A stretch of DNA of 64,000 bases, from NCBI RefSeq assembly GCF_001510645.1, contig NZ_LMVB01000001.1:639854-703853 (forward strand), read 5' to 3'. Source of the stretch: Paenibacillus sp. FJAT-29882. Its GTDB lineage: Bacteria; Bacillota; Bacilli; Bacillales; DSM-1321. This document shows, one piece after another, positions 28,097-36,323 of this stretch. Every line of letters begins with the position of its first letter. The stretch's first letter is position 1. Both the position numbers and the translations under genes were made by a program. The notes under the pieces are model-generated. The model was given only the letters and a program-made list of their open reading frames with translations, was not told the origin of the DNA and made no database searches.

Positions 28097-28585
28097 ATGA
28101 TTAAACGAGTAAAAGCATTGATTCATGATCAAAAAGGGTTAACCCTAGTTGAACTTTTGGCTGTCATTGTGATTTTAGGAATCATCGCAGCGATTGCTGT
28201 GCCGAGTATTGGAAAGATTATTGATAATAGTAAGAAGGATGCTCATCTTGCGAATGCACAGCAAGTGATTGCAGCAGCTAAATTGTCCGATGCAGCCAAT
28301 GAGAAATTTGGAGCAGACGGGGAAATTACTTTAGCGGAACTTATTAATGGTGGGTATATTGACGCGGACATTAAGCCTAGTGCTAGTGCCTCTGATGTGT
28401 CTGGTCTTAAAGATCCAGATGGAGGAGTATACTCCGTTGGCGGTGTTATAGTCGAGGAAACAGCCGGTAAAAAATCATATAAAGTATATTTAGTAGGAAG
28501 TAAGCGGTCTGTTGGAGCTAAAGAGTCTCCTGTTCCATCTTCGGCTTTAGATGATCGAACGAAAGTTATACCTAATGTGAATTGA
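28097..28585 (+). CDS. pilA: Type IV pilin, probable major subunit
   Basis: 162 aa with a classical prepilin signal HDQKG/LTLVELLAVIVILGIIAAIAVPSIG: Gly -1, Glu +5, Pro22-like proline. This is followed by an alpha1-C helix (NSKKDAHLANAQQVIAAAKL) and a small globular domain with no cysteines. The ATG follows GAGGAGTG. It stands alone between a terminator and its own strong terminator, the arrangement expected for a highly expressed major pilin. The name pilA is by role, not by recognised orthology. Next comes the peptidase gene. Confidence 0.85.
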   Translation: MIKRVKALIHDQKGLTLVELLAVIVILGIIAAIAVPSIGKIIDNSKKDAHLANAQQVIAAAKLSDAANEKFGADGEITLAELINGGYIDADIKPSASASDVSGLKDPDGGVYSVGGVIVEETAGKKSYKVYLVGSKRSVGAKESPVPSSALDDRTKVIPNVN

Positions 28586-28605
28586 TACATGTATTATGAT
28601 ACTCC

Positions 28606-28636
28606 CACTCCTTCCCGCAAGGAGTGATTTTTTTTA
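28606..28636 (+). terminator. Terminator after the pilin gene
   Basis: Perfect stem CACTCCTT / AAGGAGTG with a 5-nt loop and eight T. Confidence 0.92.
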
Positions 28637-28816
28637 TCTAATAATAATCAATCTGCTTTATCAATCAATTGAACCTTCACGGCATTATCTTATTTAAATC
28701 TATATAACTTCCTGTATAATAAAAGGAACAACATGACGTCAAAACTCCACAACCAGTATGAAGGAAGGCTTATTGAAAACGGGGAGACCAAAACTCCAAT
28801 AAAAAGGGAGAAATCC

Positions 28817-29572
28817 ATGACACTATTTATTTACAGCTACATAGGTATTTTAGGCTTAGTTCTCGGATCATTTTACAATGTCGTTGGCTTGCGGGTACCG
28901 GAGAAACAGTCAATCGTACGGCCGCGGTCACAGTGTCCAACTTGCAAAAGAACGTTGACAGCTACGGATTTGGTACCTGTGTTGTCATATGTCTTTTTAA
29001 GAGGAAAATGCCGGAACTGTCATTCGAAAATATCGCTGCTCTATCCACTTGTTGAGCTTTTAACGGGTTTATTGTTTATGCTTGCATTCTATGAATTTGG
29101 ATGGACAGGTGAACTAGTAATCGCACTTACCTTCATCTCGTTGTTAGTCATTATTTTTGTATCTGATATTGTCTATATGATTATTCCTAATAAAGTGCTG
29201 TTGTTTTTTGTTCCTCTTGTTTTAGTTGGCCGTTTAGTCGTGCCATTAGATCCATGGTGGGATATGTTTGTCGGCGCGGTCGTTGGCTTTGGTCTGCTTT
29301 TTCTCATTGCTGTCATTAGTAAAGGCGGCATGGGTGGGGGAGACATTAAACTGTTTTTCGTGTTGGGCTTGGTTCTCGGTCTCAAGCTGACTCTCCTTAC
29401 GTTTGCCTTGGCAAGCTTCTTTGGAGCATTGTATGGAGTGGCTGGCATGATACGGGGGAATTATAAGAAACGGCAGCCGATTCCATTTGGCCCATTTATT
29501 GCAATGGGTGCGTTGCTTTCCTATTTTTATGGAAATGAAATCTTAAACTATTACTTTACTATGTTTTATTGA
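28817..29572 (+). CDS. pilD: Prepilin peptidase (PilD/ComC)
   Basis: Membrane aspartic protease that cleaves and N-methylates prepilins. 251 aa: N-terminal cytoplasmic domain with the tetracysteine zinc site CPTC...CRNC, catalytic Asp in SDIVYMIIPN and in KGGMGGGDIKL (GGGDIK), and seven or eight TM segments. The frame is open from 28733, but ATG 28817 follows AAAGGGAG and begins the conserved TM segment. This is the counterpart of comC, which sits between folC and spoIIB in B. subtilis; here it is embedded in the pilus cluster and would process all four prepilins seen. Confidence 0.93.
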   Translation: MTLFIYSYIGILGLVLGSFYNVVGLRVPEKQSIVRPRSQCPTCKRTLTATDLVPVLSYVFLRGKCRNCHSKISLLYPLVELLTGLLFMLAFYEFGWTGELVIALTFISLLVIIFVSDIVYMIIPNKVLLFFVPLVLVGRLVVPLDPWWDMFVGAVVGFGLLFLIAVISKGGMGGGDIKLFFVLGLVLGLKLTLLTFALASFFGALYGVAGMIRGNYKKRQPIPFGPFIAMGALLSYFYGNEILNYYFTMFY

Positions 29573-29580
29573 AGCGGGTG

Positions 29581-30561
29581 ATGAAGAGAGTGAGTGCATT
29601 TAATAGACAACATCGAGTTCATCTAGCCATTAAAGATCGGTATATTCGGTTTGTGGAATCTGGAAAAAAGCGAAAACTGCTAGCCTATGGGCAAAAGAGC
29701 CTTCCAGATGGTGTGATCGTTGAGGGGCAAATCAAAGATCGTGAAACGCTCGAACTGATTGTCGATGAAATGATCGATCAATGGAAGCTTAAAGGGAAAA
29801 AAGTTTCATTCTGTGTACCTGATTCAACGGTAATCGTTAGGAAAATTCATGTTTCGAATGAGATTCCAGATCATGAACTGAATGGCTATTTATATATGGA
29901 ATTGGGCCAGAGCATCCATCTGCCTTTTGCAGACCCTTTAATCGAAGCTGTGCCTTTAGAAAAAACGGCTGAAAACCGAGACGTGTTGTTATTTGCTTCA
30001 AGAGAAACCGTGTTACATGAATTTACAGCATTATTAAAGGGGACATCTCTTAAACCTGATATAGCAGATCTATCAGTGCTATCGCTATATAGAATGTATT
30101 ATCATCTAGGTCTTGCTAAGCAGGATGAGCATGTATTAATGGTGCAAATTGGGTTAGATGCATTTGTTTTATCTGTTTTTAACGAACATAAACCCGTTTT
30201 TTCGCGTCATTATCCTTTGAAATTTCATGATGAGCACTTTGAACTTTCTAGAAGCCGCAGTGGATCGGAATTTTATTCTTGGGTGGGTGCACCGAACGAA
30301 TTAAACAGTCAATCTCAAGATATTACCATGGAAATCGAACGTTTCCTATCCTATTACCATTTCAATCTTACAAAAGGAAATCATCGTATCTCAAAGCTCG
30401 TTTTGTCAGGAGACCATCCTTGTATGGAAACTTTTTATTCGGATATACATACTGCGATTGAAGTAGCCGTTCAGCCATTACTTGAACCACTATTTCAAAC
30501 GAAAAAAGGAAGGAACATCCCTCCTGTATATGCTGAATGTATTGGACTAGCGTTAAAGTAG
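29581..30561 (+). CDS. pilM: Type IV pilus alignment protein PilM
   Basis: Cytoplasmic actin-like protein that binds the PilN N-terminus. About 326 aa with the PilM pattern: VHLAIKDRYIRFVESG (phosphate-1-like), LPDGVIVEGQIKDRETL, KVSFCVPDSTVIVRKIHV, and a C-terminal EIERFLSYYHFN with SKLVLSGDHP. Start is unclear: ATG 29581 lies right beside GGGTGATG, whereas GTG 29590 has that site at a usual distance. It overlaps pilD by 4 bases if the TTG at 29569 is used. pilN follows 8 bp after the stop. Confidence 0.85.
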   Translation: MKRVSAFNRQHRVHLAIKDRYIRFVESGKKRKLLAYGQKSLPDGVIVEGQIKDRETLELIVDEMIDQWKLKGKKVSFCVPDSTVIVRKIHVSNEIPDHELNGYLYMELGQSIHLPFADPLIEAVPLEKTAENRDVLLFASRETVLHEFTALLKGTSLKPDIADLSVLSLYRMYYHLGLAKQDEHVLMVQIGLDAFVLSVFNEHKPVFSRHYPLKFHDEHFELSRSRSGSEFYSWVGAPNELNSQSQDITMEIERFLSYYHFNLTKGNHRISKLVLSGDHPCMETFYSDIHTAIEVAVQPLLEPLFQTKKGRNIPPVYAECIGLALK

Positions 30562-30569
30562 GTGTCAAC

Positions 30570-31160
30570 ATGCTTGTAGATATTAACTTATTACCTAAAA
30601 AAGAAAAAAAACGACGTACCGTTGTCCTCTTGATTTTGTTGACGGGGATTGTGCTATTGGTCAGTGGATTCTTCTTCATGACTACCTATCAAGCACAGAA
30701 GGCCCGATTGGTAGAACTGGAGCAAGAGTTAACGTTGACTAAAGAATTAAAAGTCGCGAAGGAAAAAGAGCGAACTCAGAGTGTTGAGTCCAAATCTGTG
30801 CGTGAATTGACAACGGCGATTCAATGGGTTGAAGAACATCAAAGTTCAACCTTTTTCATCATGAGAACTGTATCTTCATTATTACCTGAACGAGGGTTTA
30901 TCGTAGATTTTTCCTATCAAGAAGATGGGACTGTGCAGCTTACTGTTCAGTTCGATTCTTCCCGGGAGGCAGCTTATTACTTGAAAAGTATTTCAAATTC
31001 AGCCATTATTTCAGGAGCTAAGTTACAAACCCTTTCAACGGAGAAGCTTGGGGATGGTGTGACAGCGGAGCCTATCCTTCCACGTTACAATGCACAATAT
31101 GAATTAACGGTGGACAAGGCAGCCATTCAAGCATCAATACATGGGGAGGTAGGGTCATAA
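30570..31160 (+). CDS. pilN: Type IV pilus alignment protein PilN
   Basis: Bitopic membrane protein bridging PilM and PilO. 196 aa starting MLVDINLLPKKEKKRR, where INLLP is the PilM-binding motif at its usual place. This is followed by one TM helix (TVVLLILLTGIVLLVSGFFF), a coiled coil and a ferredoxin-like domain. ATG 30570 follows TAGGTG; the frame is open further upstream inside pilM. Its TAA shares a base with the pilO ATG. Confidence 0.88.
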   Translation: MLVDINLLPKKEKKRRTVVLLILLTGIVLLVSGFFFMTTYQAQKARLVELEQELTLTKELKVAKEKERTQSVESKSVRELTTAIQWVEEHQSSTFFIMRTVSSLLPERGFIVDFSYQEDGTVQLTVQFDSSREAAYYLKSISNSAIISGAKLQTLSTEKLGDGVTAEPILPRYNAQYELTVDKAAIQASIHGEVGS

Positions 31161-32122
31161 TGCTTTCCCGAAAAGTAGTGTCGTTGATTCTCACACTTTT
31201 GTTGCTTTTTTTTATCATAGGTGTGAGTGGCGTGTATTATTTTGAATATAAACCATTACAGGACAAAATGGCTAGTCTTAACCGTTCGATTACGAAGGAA
31301 CAAGATGAGCTAGAAAAGTTAGATCAAAAAGAGCAGAAAAGTGCTGCCATTAATACGATGGCTCTACAACGGAAGCTTCCAGTGAGTGAACTTGTTGATC
31401 AATTTGTATTATTGCTTGAAGAAGTGGAAGTAGCATCTGGTAGTCTTATTACGAATCTAGCATTTACAGATGCCGAACAAGCAGGTGATTCGGTAGATGA
31501 ATTAGAAGCTGGAAAACTTGAGACAGCAGTAGAAACATCAAATACAAATCCACTACCTGAAGGAGTAAAGAAATTAACAGCGGTCATTACGGTTGAATCA
31601 CCAACATATCTTGAACTGGAATCATTTGTGAATGGACTCGAGAAATTGGAGCGCCTTACAAAAGTAGAAAGCCTTCAATACACCGGACTCAAAGAAAGTA
31701 GTCGTTTAATGAACGCAGAAGATAGACTTACATTTAGTTTAACAGTAGCTACTTATTATTATCCTAAATTAGAAGAACTTAAAAATCAGCTTCCAAAATA
31801 TCAGGAACCGAAACCAGCCAATAAGATAAACCCATTATTTGAAGCGAATCTTCCTCAGCTATCGGAGAAAAAAGCAGAGGAAAAATCGAACAAACCAGCT
31901 GAGCAAGATAAGGATACTGACGGGGAAATTGTTAAACGGAATCAAATAACATACAAAGTGTACACCCATAAAGTGCAACCAGGGGATACCCTTTTTCAAC
32001 TTGCCATTTTATATTATAATAGCCGAAACGGTGAAAAGATGATTAAAGATTGGAATCATCTGAAACAACTTGAAGCGAACACGACAATTGAAATTCCTGT
32101 TCCTACTGATGGCAAAAATTGA
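31160..32122 (+). CDS. pilO: PilO-like alignment protein with C-terminal LysM-like domain
   Basis: 320 aa: N-terminal TM helix (VVSLILTLLLLFFIIGVSGVY), coiled coil (residues about 35-70), PilO-type ferredoxin-like domain, a Pro/Lys/Glu linker (about 210-262), then about 50 residues YKVYTHKVQPGDTLFQLAIL...WNHLKQLEANTTIEIPVP with the LysM pattern (PGDTLFxLA, N, IxIP). The LysM-like module would lie outside the membrane and could bind peptidoglycan, taking the place of PilP/PilQ links absent from Gram-positives. That role is inference. Overlaps the pilN stop by one base. Confidence 0.82.
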   Translation: MLSRKVVSLILTLLLLFFIIGVSGVYYFEYKPLQDKMASLNRSITKEQDELEKLDQKEQKSAAINTMALQRKLPVSELVDQFVLLLEEVEVASGSLITNLAFTDAEQAGDSVDELEAGKLETAVETSNTNPLPEGVKKLTAVITVESPTYLELESFVNGLEKLERLTKVESLQYTGLKESSRLMNAEDRLTFSLTVATYYYPKLEELKNQLPKYQEPKPANKINPLFEANLPQLSEKKAEEKSNKPAEQDKDTDGEIVKRNQITYKVYTHKVQPGDTLFQLAILYYNSRNGEKMIKDWNHLKQLEANTTIEIPVPTDGKN

Positions 32123-32133
32123 CGAAAGCTATT

Positions 32134-32171
32134 GATAACGAGACGACAAAAGTCTTGTTATTTTTTTTTAT
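32134..32171 (+). terminator. Terminator closing pilMNO
   Basis: ATAACGAGAC / GTCTTGTTAT stem (one G-U pair) followed by about ten T, 12 bp after pilO. Confidence 0.88.
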
Positions 32172-32215
32172 TCCTATGATAGGATGGAAAAAAATGTGCG
32201 TAGGGGGCGAAAAAA

Positions 32216-33202
32216 ATGGACAACCCAGAAAATAAAAAAGGAATCACCATAAAAATTAATGGCGAGGAAAAGCCCTTGGTTGAAGATGATCGTAGCGATA
32301 GCGTTAAAGTAGCTGAAAATCAAACTTCTGCAGCAATCGAGCCAGAGGATGAAAGCTTTGATTGGGTATTTCCTAAGGACGAGGGTATATTCTATCAACC
32401 CGCCACTTCTACGAAAAAGAAAAATCCAACGATCCTTGCATTTGGCGGTAAACGGAAAAACCCAGGTAATAAATCGGGATACTCTCTTAAACTTCCATTT
32501 TTAGCTATTTTATTTGCGGTGATTATAGGTTCAAGTCTAGGTTTAATCGTGTTGAAAGCAATTACGGCTGATAAAGAGGTAGCAGCTGTCCCTGTTGAAT
32601 CTAAGATCCCTAATGAGCCTGTGAAAGCTGAAAAGAAAGGAGCGGCTGTACCCACCATCCAACCGCTCACGGCTTTCCTTGTTCAAGGTGGTTTGTTCAG
32701 TAATGAAGAGGCAGCCAAGCAAATTCAGGAACGAGTTATGGCTAAAGGTGTACCTGCCGAGATATTGAAACAAGATGAGAAGTATTATTTGTTTTTAGGT
32801 TCAGCTACAAATCTTGATGAGAGTAAGCAACTTGCTGTTTTCTTTAAAAGCTATGATGTGGAGGTGTTTTGGAAAGAGCTTACCCTTAAGCCTGGAAGTG
32901 CGGCAAGCAGTAACGCAGCCATTATGAATAAAATGATTACAGTCTATCAGAACTTAACAAAGGCATCTAGTGCACAACTATTAAATCCGACAGCAACCAC
33001 CGATATGAAATCTTTACAAACAGAACTTGAAGAACTTAAAACCAAGGTGAAAGACGATGCACCAGCAGGTCTAAAAGCCGCCTATTCTGACTTGAGCTCT
33101 GCCACCGATTTAATCAAGCAATACCAAAGTACTAAAGAACCCTCTCAGTTACTAAAAGCCCAACAAAAACTGCTGCAGTTCTTGAATTCCTATCAAATCT
33201 GA
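32216..33202 (+). CDS. spoIIB: Stage II sporulation protein B (SPOR-domain protein)
   Basis: Septal peptidoglycan-binding protein that speeds septal thinning and engulfment and helps localise SpoIIDMP. 328 aa: N-terminal cytoplasmic region (ITIKINGEEKPL, then FDWVFPKDE), one TM helix (LPFLAILFAVIIGSSLGLIVL), and a SPOR domain (AFLVQGGLFSNEEAAKQIQERV to about residue 225), followed by a helical tail. The layout, length and position before maf match B. subtilis SpoIIB. ATG after GTAGGGGG. The preceding terminator separates it from the pilus operon. Confidence 0.88.
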   Translation: MDNPENKKGITIKINGEEKPLVEDDRSDSVKVAENQTSAAIEPEDESFDWVFPKDEGIFYQPATSTKKKNPTILAFGGKRKNPGNKSGYSLKLPFLAILFAVIIGSSLGLIVLKAITADKEVAAVPVESKIPNEPVKAEKKGAAVPTIQPLTAFLVQGGLFSNEEAAKQIQERVMAKGVPAEILKQDEKYYLFLGSATNLDESKQLAVFFKSYDVEVFWKELTLKPGSAASSNAAIMNKMITVYQNLTKASSAQLLNPTATTDMKSLQTELEELKTKVKDDAPAGLKAAYSDLSSATDLIKQYQSTKEPSQLLKAQQKLLQFLNSYQI

Positions 33203-33233
33203 CATAAAACGACTATTTCTCGGGAAATAATGA

Positions 33234-33285
33234 AGAACCAGACCTACTTTCGCGCTTTACTGCATGAAATGGGGTCTGGTCTCCA
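33234..33285. repeat. REP-like hairpin, divergent member (copy A5)
   Basis: AACCAGACC ... GGGGTCTGGTCT around about 30 bp. Similar in plan to the GGGTCTGACC family but with altered ends; membership is tentative. Confidence 0.5.
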
Positions 33286-33402
33286 TAATAAAGTGTAGAC
33301 TTTTCCATGAAAGTGGATTGTTAGTTGAGTGATTATTTGGTACGATTAGAATGGACTCCCGGCCTGCAATGATATTTTTTATAGTAAGGAATGTGATGTA
33401 GT

Positions 33403-33972
33403 ATGCACCCATTGATTTTAGCCTCATCTTCACCTCGTCGTAAGGAATTGCTGCAAGTACTTCAAATCCCTTTTCAATCTGTAGACGCGAATGTTGACGA
33501 AAGCATCGAACCGAATACGGCGCCATCTGATGCCGTAAAAGAGCTGGCTCACAGAAAAGCAAAAGCAGTTGCTGCGAATCATCCCGACTCTTGTGTGATT
33601 GGCTCTGATACGGTTGTAGCTTTAGACGGCTTGATATTAGGCAAACCGACTGACCGTGCAGACGCTAGAAGAATGCTACAACTGCTAGCTGGAAACACGC
33701 ACTTCGTTTATACAGGTGTTGCGCTCGTTCAAGGAAAGAAGAGCCAAGTATTTTTTGAAGAAACAGAAGTGACGTTTTGGGATCTGTCAGATGCAGAGAT
33801 TGAAGGGTATCTTGATAGTGGAGAACCGTTTGACAAAGCAGGAAGCTATGGAATCCAAGGTTATGGTTCACTATTTGTCAAAAAAATTCATGGCGATTAT
33901 TTTTCTGTTGTGGGACTTCCCGTTTCAAGATTGTCTCGTGAACTTCTGGCGTTTCAAGCGGAAAACGAGTAA
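33403..33972 (+). CDS. maf: Maf nucleotide pyrophosphatase (dTTP/UTP type)
   Basis: Hydrolyses non-canonical or excess nucleotides to monophosphates; its loss relieves, and excess blocks, septation in Bacillus. 189 aa with the signature LASSSPRRKELL at the N-terminus, CVIGSDTVVALDG, LGKPTDR and GEPFDKAGSYGIQGYG, of normal length. The RBS is weak (AAGGAATGTG). It sits in the conserved spoIIB-maf-radC-mreB order. Confidence 0.94.
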   Translation: MHPLILASSSPRRKELLQVLQIPFQSVDANVDESIEPNTAPSDAVKELAHRKAKAVAANHPDSCVIGSDTVVALDGLILGKPTDRADARRMLQLLAGNTHFVYTGVALVQGKKSQVFFEETEVTFWDLSDAEIEGYLDSGEPFDKAGSYGIQGYGSLFVKKIHGDYFSVVGLPVSRLSRELLAFQAENE

Positions 33973-34030
33973 TCCGTTCAAGCTCTCTGACAGGAATCCA
34001 TCTAAATGTAATAATGAAAGGATGGTTATT

Positions 34031-34717
34031 TTGTCAGAAAAAATGTTAATTCGAGATGTTCCGAAAGATGAGAGGCCGCGCGAACGATTTATCCAAAACG
34101 GCCCTCAAAGTCTCTCCAATCAGGAATTGCTCGCAATCTTACTCAGAACAGGAACGAAAGACGAATCCGTTCTTCAGCTGGCCAATCGTTTAATCAATAC
34201 GTTTGAAGGCCTGCGTATGTTAAAAGATGCGTCCATCGATGAAATCACGGCCATTAAAGGAATTGGTGAAGCAAAGGCCATTCAAATTCTAACTGCAGTT
34301 GAACTCGGCAAAAGAATTACTCAATTGAACTATCAAGATCGCTACGTAATCCGTTCCCCTGAAGATGGCGCGAACTACTGCATGGAAGAAATGCGCTTTC
34401 TCTCACAAGAACATTTCATCACCCTTTACCTCAATACGAAAAATCAAGTGCTCCACAAACAAACGATTTTTATTGGCAGTTTAAATGCCTCGATCGTGCA
34501 TCCGCGCGAGGTCTTTAAGGAAGCGTTTAGAAGATCTGCAGCCTCTATTATTTGTCTACATAATCATCCCTCAGGTGACCCCTCGCCAAGTAGAGAAGAT
34601 ATAGAAGTTACCAAGAGATTAGTCGAATGTGGTAAAATAATAGGAATAGAACTTTTGGATCATATTATTATTGGCGAACATAAATTTGTGAGTTTGAAGG
34701 AAAAAGGCTATTTGTAA
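34031..34717 (+). CDS. radC: RadC-family JAB/MPN domain protein
   Basis: 228 aa: N-terminal helix-hairpin-helix region (LRMLKDASIDEITAIKGIGEAKA) and a C-terminal metalloprotease-like domain with the JAMM motif HNHPSGDPSPS and downstream Asp (ELLDHIIIG). The biochemical role is unsettled despite the DNA-repair name. The frame runs back into maf (to 33791), but homology starts at MLIRDVPKDERPRERF. TTG 34031 has AAAGGATGG at good spacing; ATG 34022 overlaps that site. Confidence 0.92.
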   Translation: MSEKMLIRDVPKDERPRERFIQNGPQSLSNQELLAILLRTGTKDESVLQLANRLINTFEGLRMLKDASIDEITAIKGIGEAKAIQILTAVELGKRITQLNYQDRYVIRSPEDGANYCMEEMRFLSQEHFITLYLNTKNQVLHKQTIFIGSLNASIVHPREVFKEAFRRSAASIICLHNHPSGDPSPSREDIEVTKRLVECGKIIGIELLDHIIIGEHKFVSLKEKGYL

Positions 34718-34743
34718 CACTATCAAAATTCCTGATGATGCGG

Positions 34744-34749
34744 TATAAT
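34744..34749 (+). promoter_or_regulatory. Candidate -10 box for mreB
   Basis: TATAAT 111 bp upstream of the mreB ATG; no good -35 at 17 bp. The 34718-34859 gap is AT-rich and otherwise empty. Confidence 0.4.
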
Positions 34750-34859
34750 AATGTTTATGATTTTTTAAGGGGAACATTATAAATTTTTGCATTTTTGAAT
34801 ATTGACCATTTAAAATCTTACTATAAAAAGTATTTTGTGTATGAAAGGGAGAAACTAGT

Positions 34860-35879
34860 ATGTTTGGAATAGGCACAAAAGATTTGGGAATCGATTTAGG
34901 AACGGCGAACACGCTTGTTTATGTTAAAGGGAAAGGTATTGTCGTCCGAGAGCCGTCTGTCGTTGCATTGCAAACAGATACGAAGCAAATTGTCGCAGTC
35001 GGAAATGATGCGAAGAATATGATTGGGCGTACGCCAGGTAATGTAGTGGCATTAAGACCTATGAAAGATGGCGTAATTGCTGATTATGAAACGACAGCAA
35101 CGATGATGAAATATTACATGAAGGAAGCACAGAAAAAAGGTGTTTTCGGAAGCAAACCATATGTAATGATTTGCGTACCATCTGGAATTACAGCGGTTGA
35201 GCAACGTGCAGTTATTGACGCGACTAGACAAGCAGGTGCTCGCGATGCGTATCCAATTGAAGAACCTTTTGCGGCGGCAATCGGTGCGAATCTTCCAGTT
35301 TGGGAACCAACAGGAAGCATGATTGTGGATATCGGTGGTGGTACGACAGAAGTTGCCATCATTTCACTTGGCGGAATTGTAACAAGTAAGTCGATTCGAA
35401 TTGCTGGCGACGAAATGGACGATGCAATTGTTAGTTATATCCGTAAAAATTACAACTTAATGATTGGGGAACGTACTTCTGAGAGCATTAAGATGGAAAT
35501 CGGTTCAGCGGGGGATACAGAAGGCATTGAAAATATGGATATTCGTGGTCGTGATCTATTGACAGGCTTGCCGAAAACGATTGAAATCTCTGCTAAGGAA
35601 ATTTCAGTTGCACTTAAAGATACAGTTGACGCAATTGTCGATTCTGTGAAAAATACGCTAGAGAAAACTCCTCCAGAGCTTGCTGCTGATATTATGGATC
35701 GCGGAATTGTTCTAACAGGAGGCGGAGCTTTACTGCGTAATCTTGACAAAGTAATTAGTGAAGAAACGAAAATGCCCGTTCTTATTGCCGAAAATCCGCT
35801 TGATTGTGTAGCAATCGGAACAGGTAAAGCGTTGGATCATATCGATAATTTTAAAAATAAAACAAAAGATTTACGATAA
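34860..35879 (+). CDS. mreB: Rod-shape determining actin homologue MreB
   Basis: Forms membrane-bound filaments that steer lateral wall synthesis. 339 aa, near-canonical: [20 protein letters not shown] (phosphate 1), [17 protein letters not shown] (phosphate 2), [13 protein letters not shown] (adenosine) and the conserved [13 protein letters not shown] after AAAGGGAG. It is followed by a 444-bp repeat-rich gap before mreC, unusual for an operon that is normally tight. Confidence 0.98.
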   Translation: MFGIGTKDLGIDLGTANTLVYVKGKGIVVREPSVVALQTDTKQIVAVGNDAKNMIGRTPGNVVALRPMKDGVIADYETTATMMKYYMKEAQKKGVFGSKPYVMICVPSGITAVEQRAVIDATRQAGARDAYPIEEPFAAAIGANLPVWEPTGSMIVDIGGGTTEVAIISLGGIVTSKSIRIAGDEMDDAIVSYIRKNYNLMIGERTSESIKMEIGSAGDTEGIENMDIRGRDLLTGLPKTIEISAKEISVALKDTVDAIVDSVKNTLEKTPPELAADIMDRGIVLTGGGALLRNLDKVISEETKMPVLIAENPLDCVAIGTGKALDHIDNFKNKTKDLR

Positions 35880-35947
35880 AAGCTTGAAGTGAGCATATTC
35901 AAAAGCTCCTTGACCCACATCGGATGAAATAAATTTGGAGTGCATTC

Positions 35948-36173
35948 AATTTCCGGGATAAACTTCTTTCATCTCGGTTAAAAACTGCCTATAATGGGGA
36001 TTGAACACATTGGGCCACGTGCGAAATTCAGCCCAAGTGGACAATCCCTGTTTGTTTGAAAAATATCTAAATTGTAGTTTTCTCCCGCATAACGGAAAGT
36101 CAAGACCCCGTATAAAGGCTTAGAGGAATCGAAGAAGGGGTGAAAAACTCCCACAGATGGAAGTTTCACTTTA
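35948..36173 (-). pseudogene. Possible coding remnant in the mreB-mreC gap, overlapping repeat D2
   Basis: On the minus strand, one frame reads FDSSKPLYGVLTFRYAGENY then NLDIFQTNR. The next frame continues QGLSTWAEFRTWPN, VFNPHYRQFLTEMKEVYPGN and stops at a TGA near 35948. The two fit together if a frameshift is allowed near 36045. The composition looks like real protein, but I do not recognise the family. The 5' end coincides with the GTGAAACTTCCATC repeat (36149-36173), so the reading may be fortuitous. Confidence 0.3.
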
Positions 36174-36207
36174 TGTAGTCGTACATTTTTAATGAATTTT
36201 AGTGTTC

Positions 36208-36303
36208 AGCGCCAGGTGCCATTGGAATGATAAGCGAAAGTAGTGTTTCCTAGGCCGCGCCACTTATGCTTGTAGTTGATAAGCGGGTGCCTGGCGCTTT
36301 TCC
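36208..36303. repeat. GCGCCAGG hairpin before mreC
   Basis: AGCGCCAGGTGCC at 36208 is mirrored by GGGTGCCTGGCGCTTTT at 36286, around about 65 bp with an inner ATAAGC/GCTTAT-type pairing. It resembles REP elements seen in many Bacillales, and the T run lets it act as a terminator. Confidence 0.6.
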
Positions 36304-36323
36304 AGACAGAGGTGTAGATTGTC

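Noticed and set aside
33791-34030. N-terminal extension of radC into maf
   Set aside because: The frame is open, but homology begins at MLIRDVPKDE and a ribosome site precedes TTG 34031.
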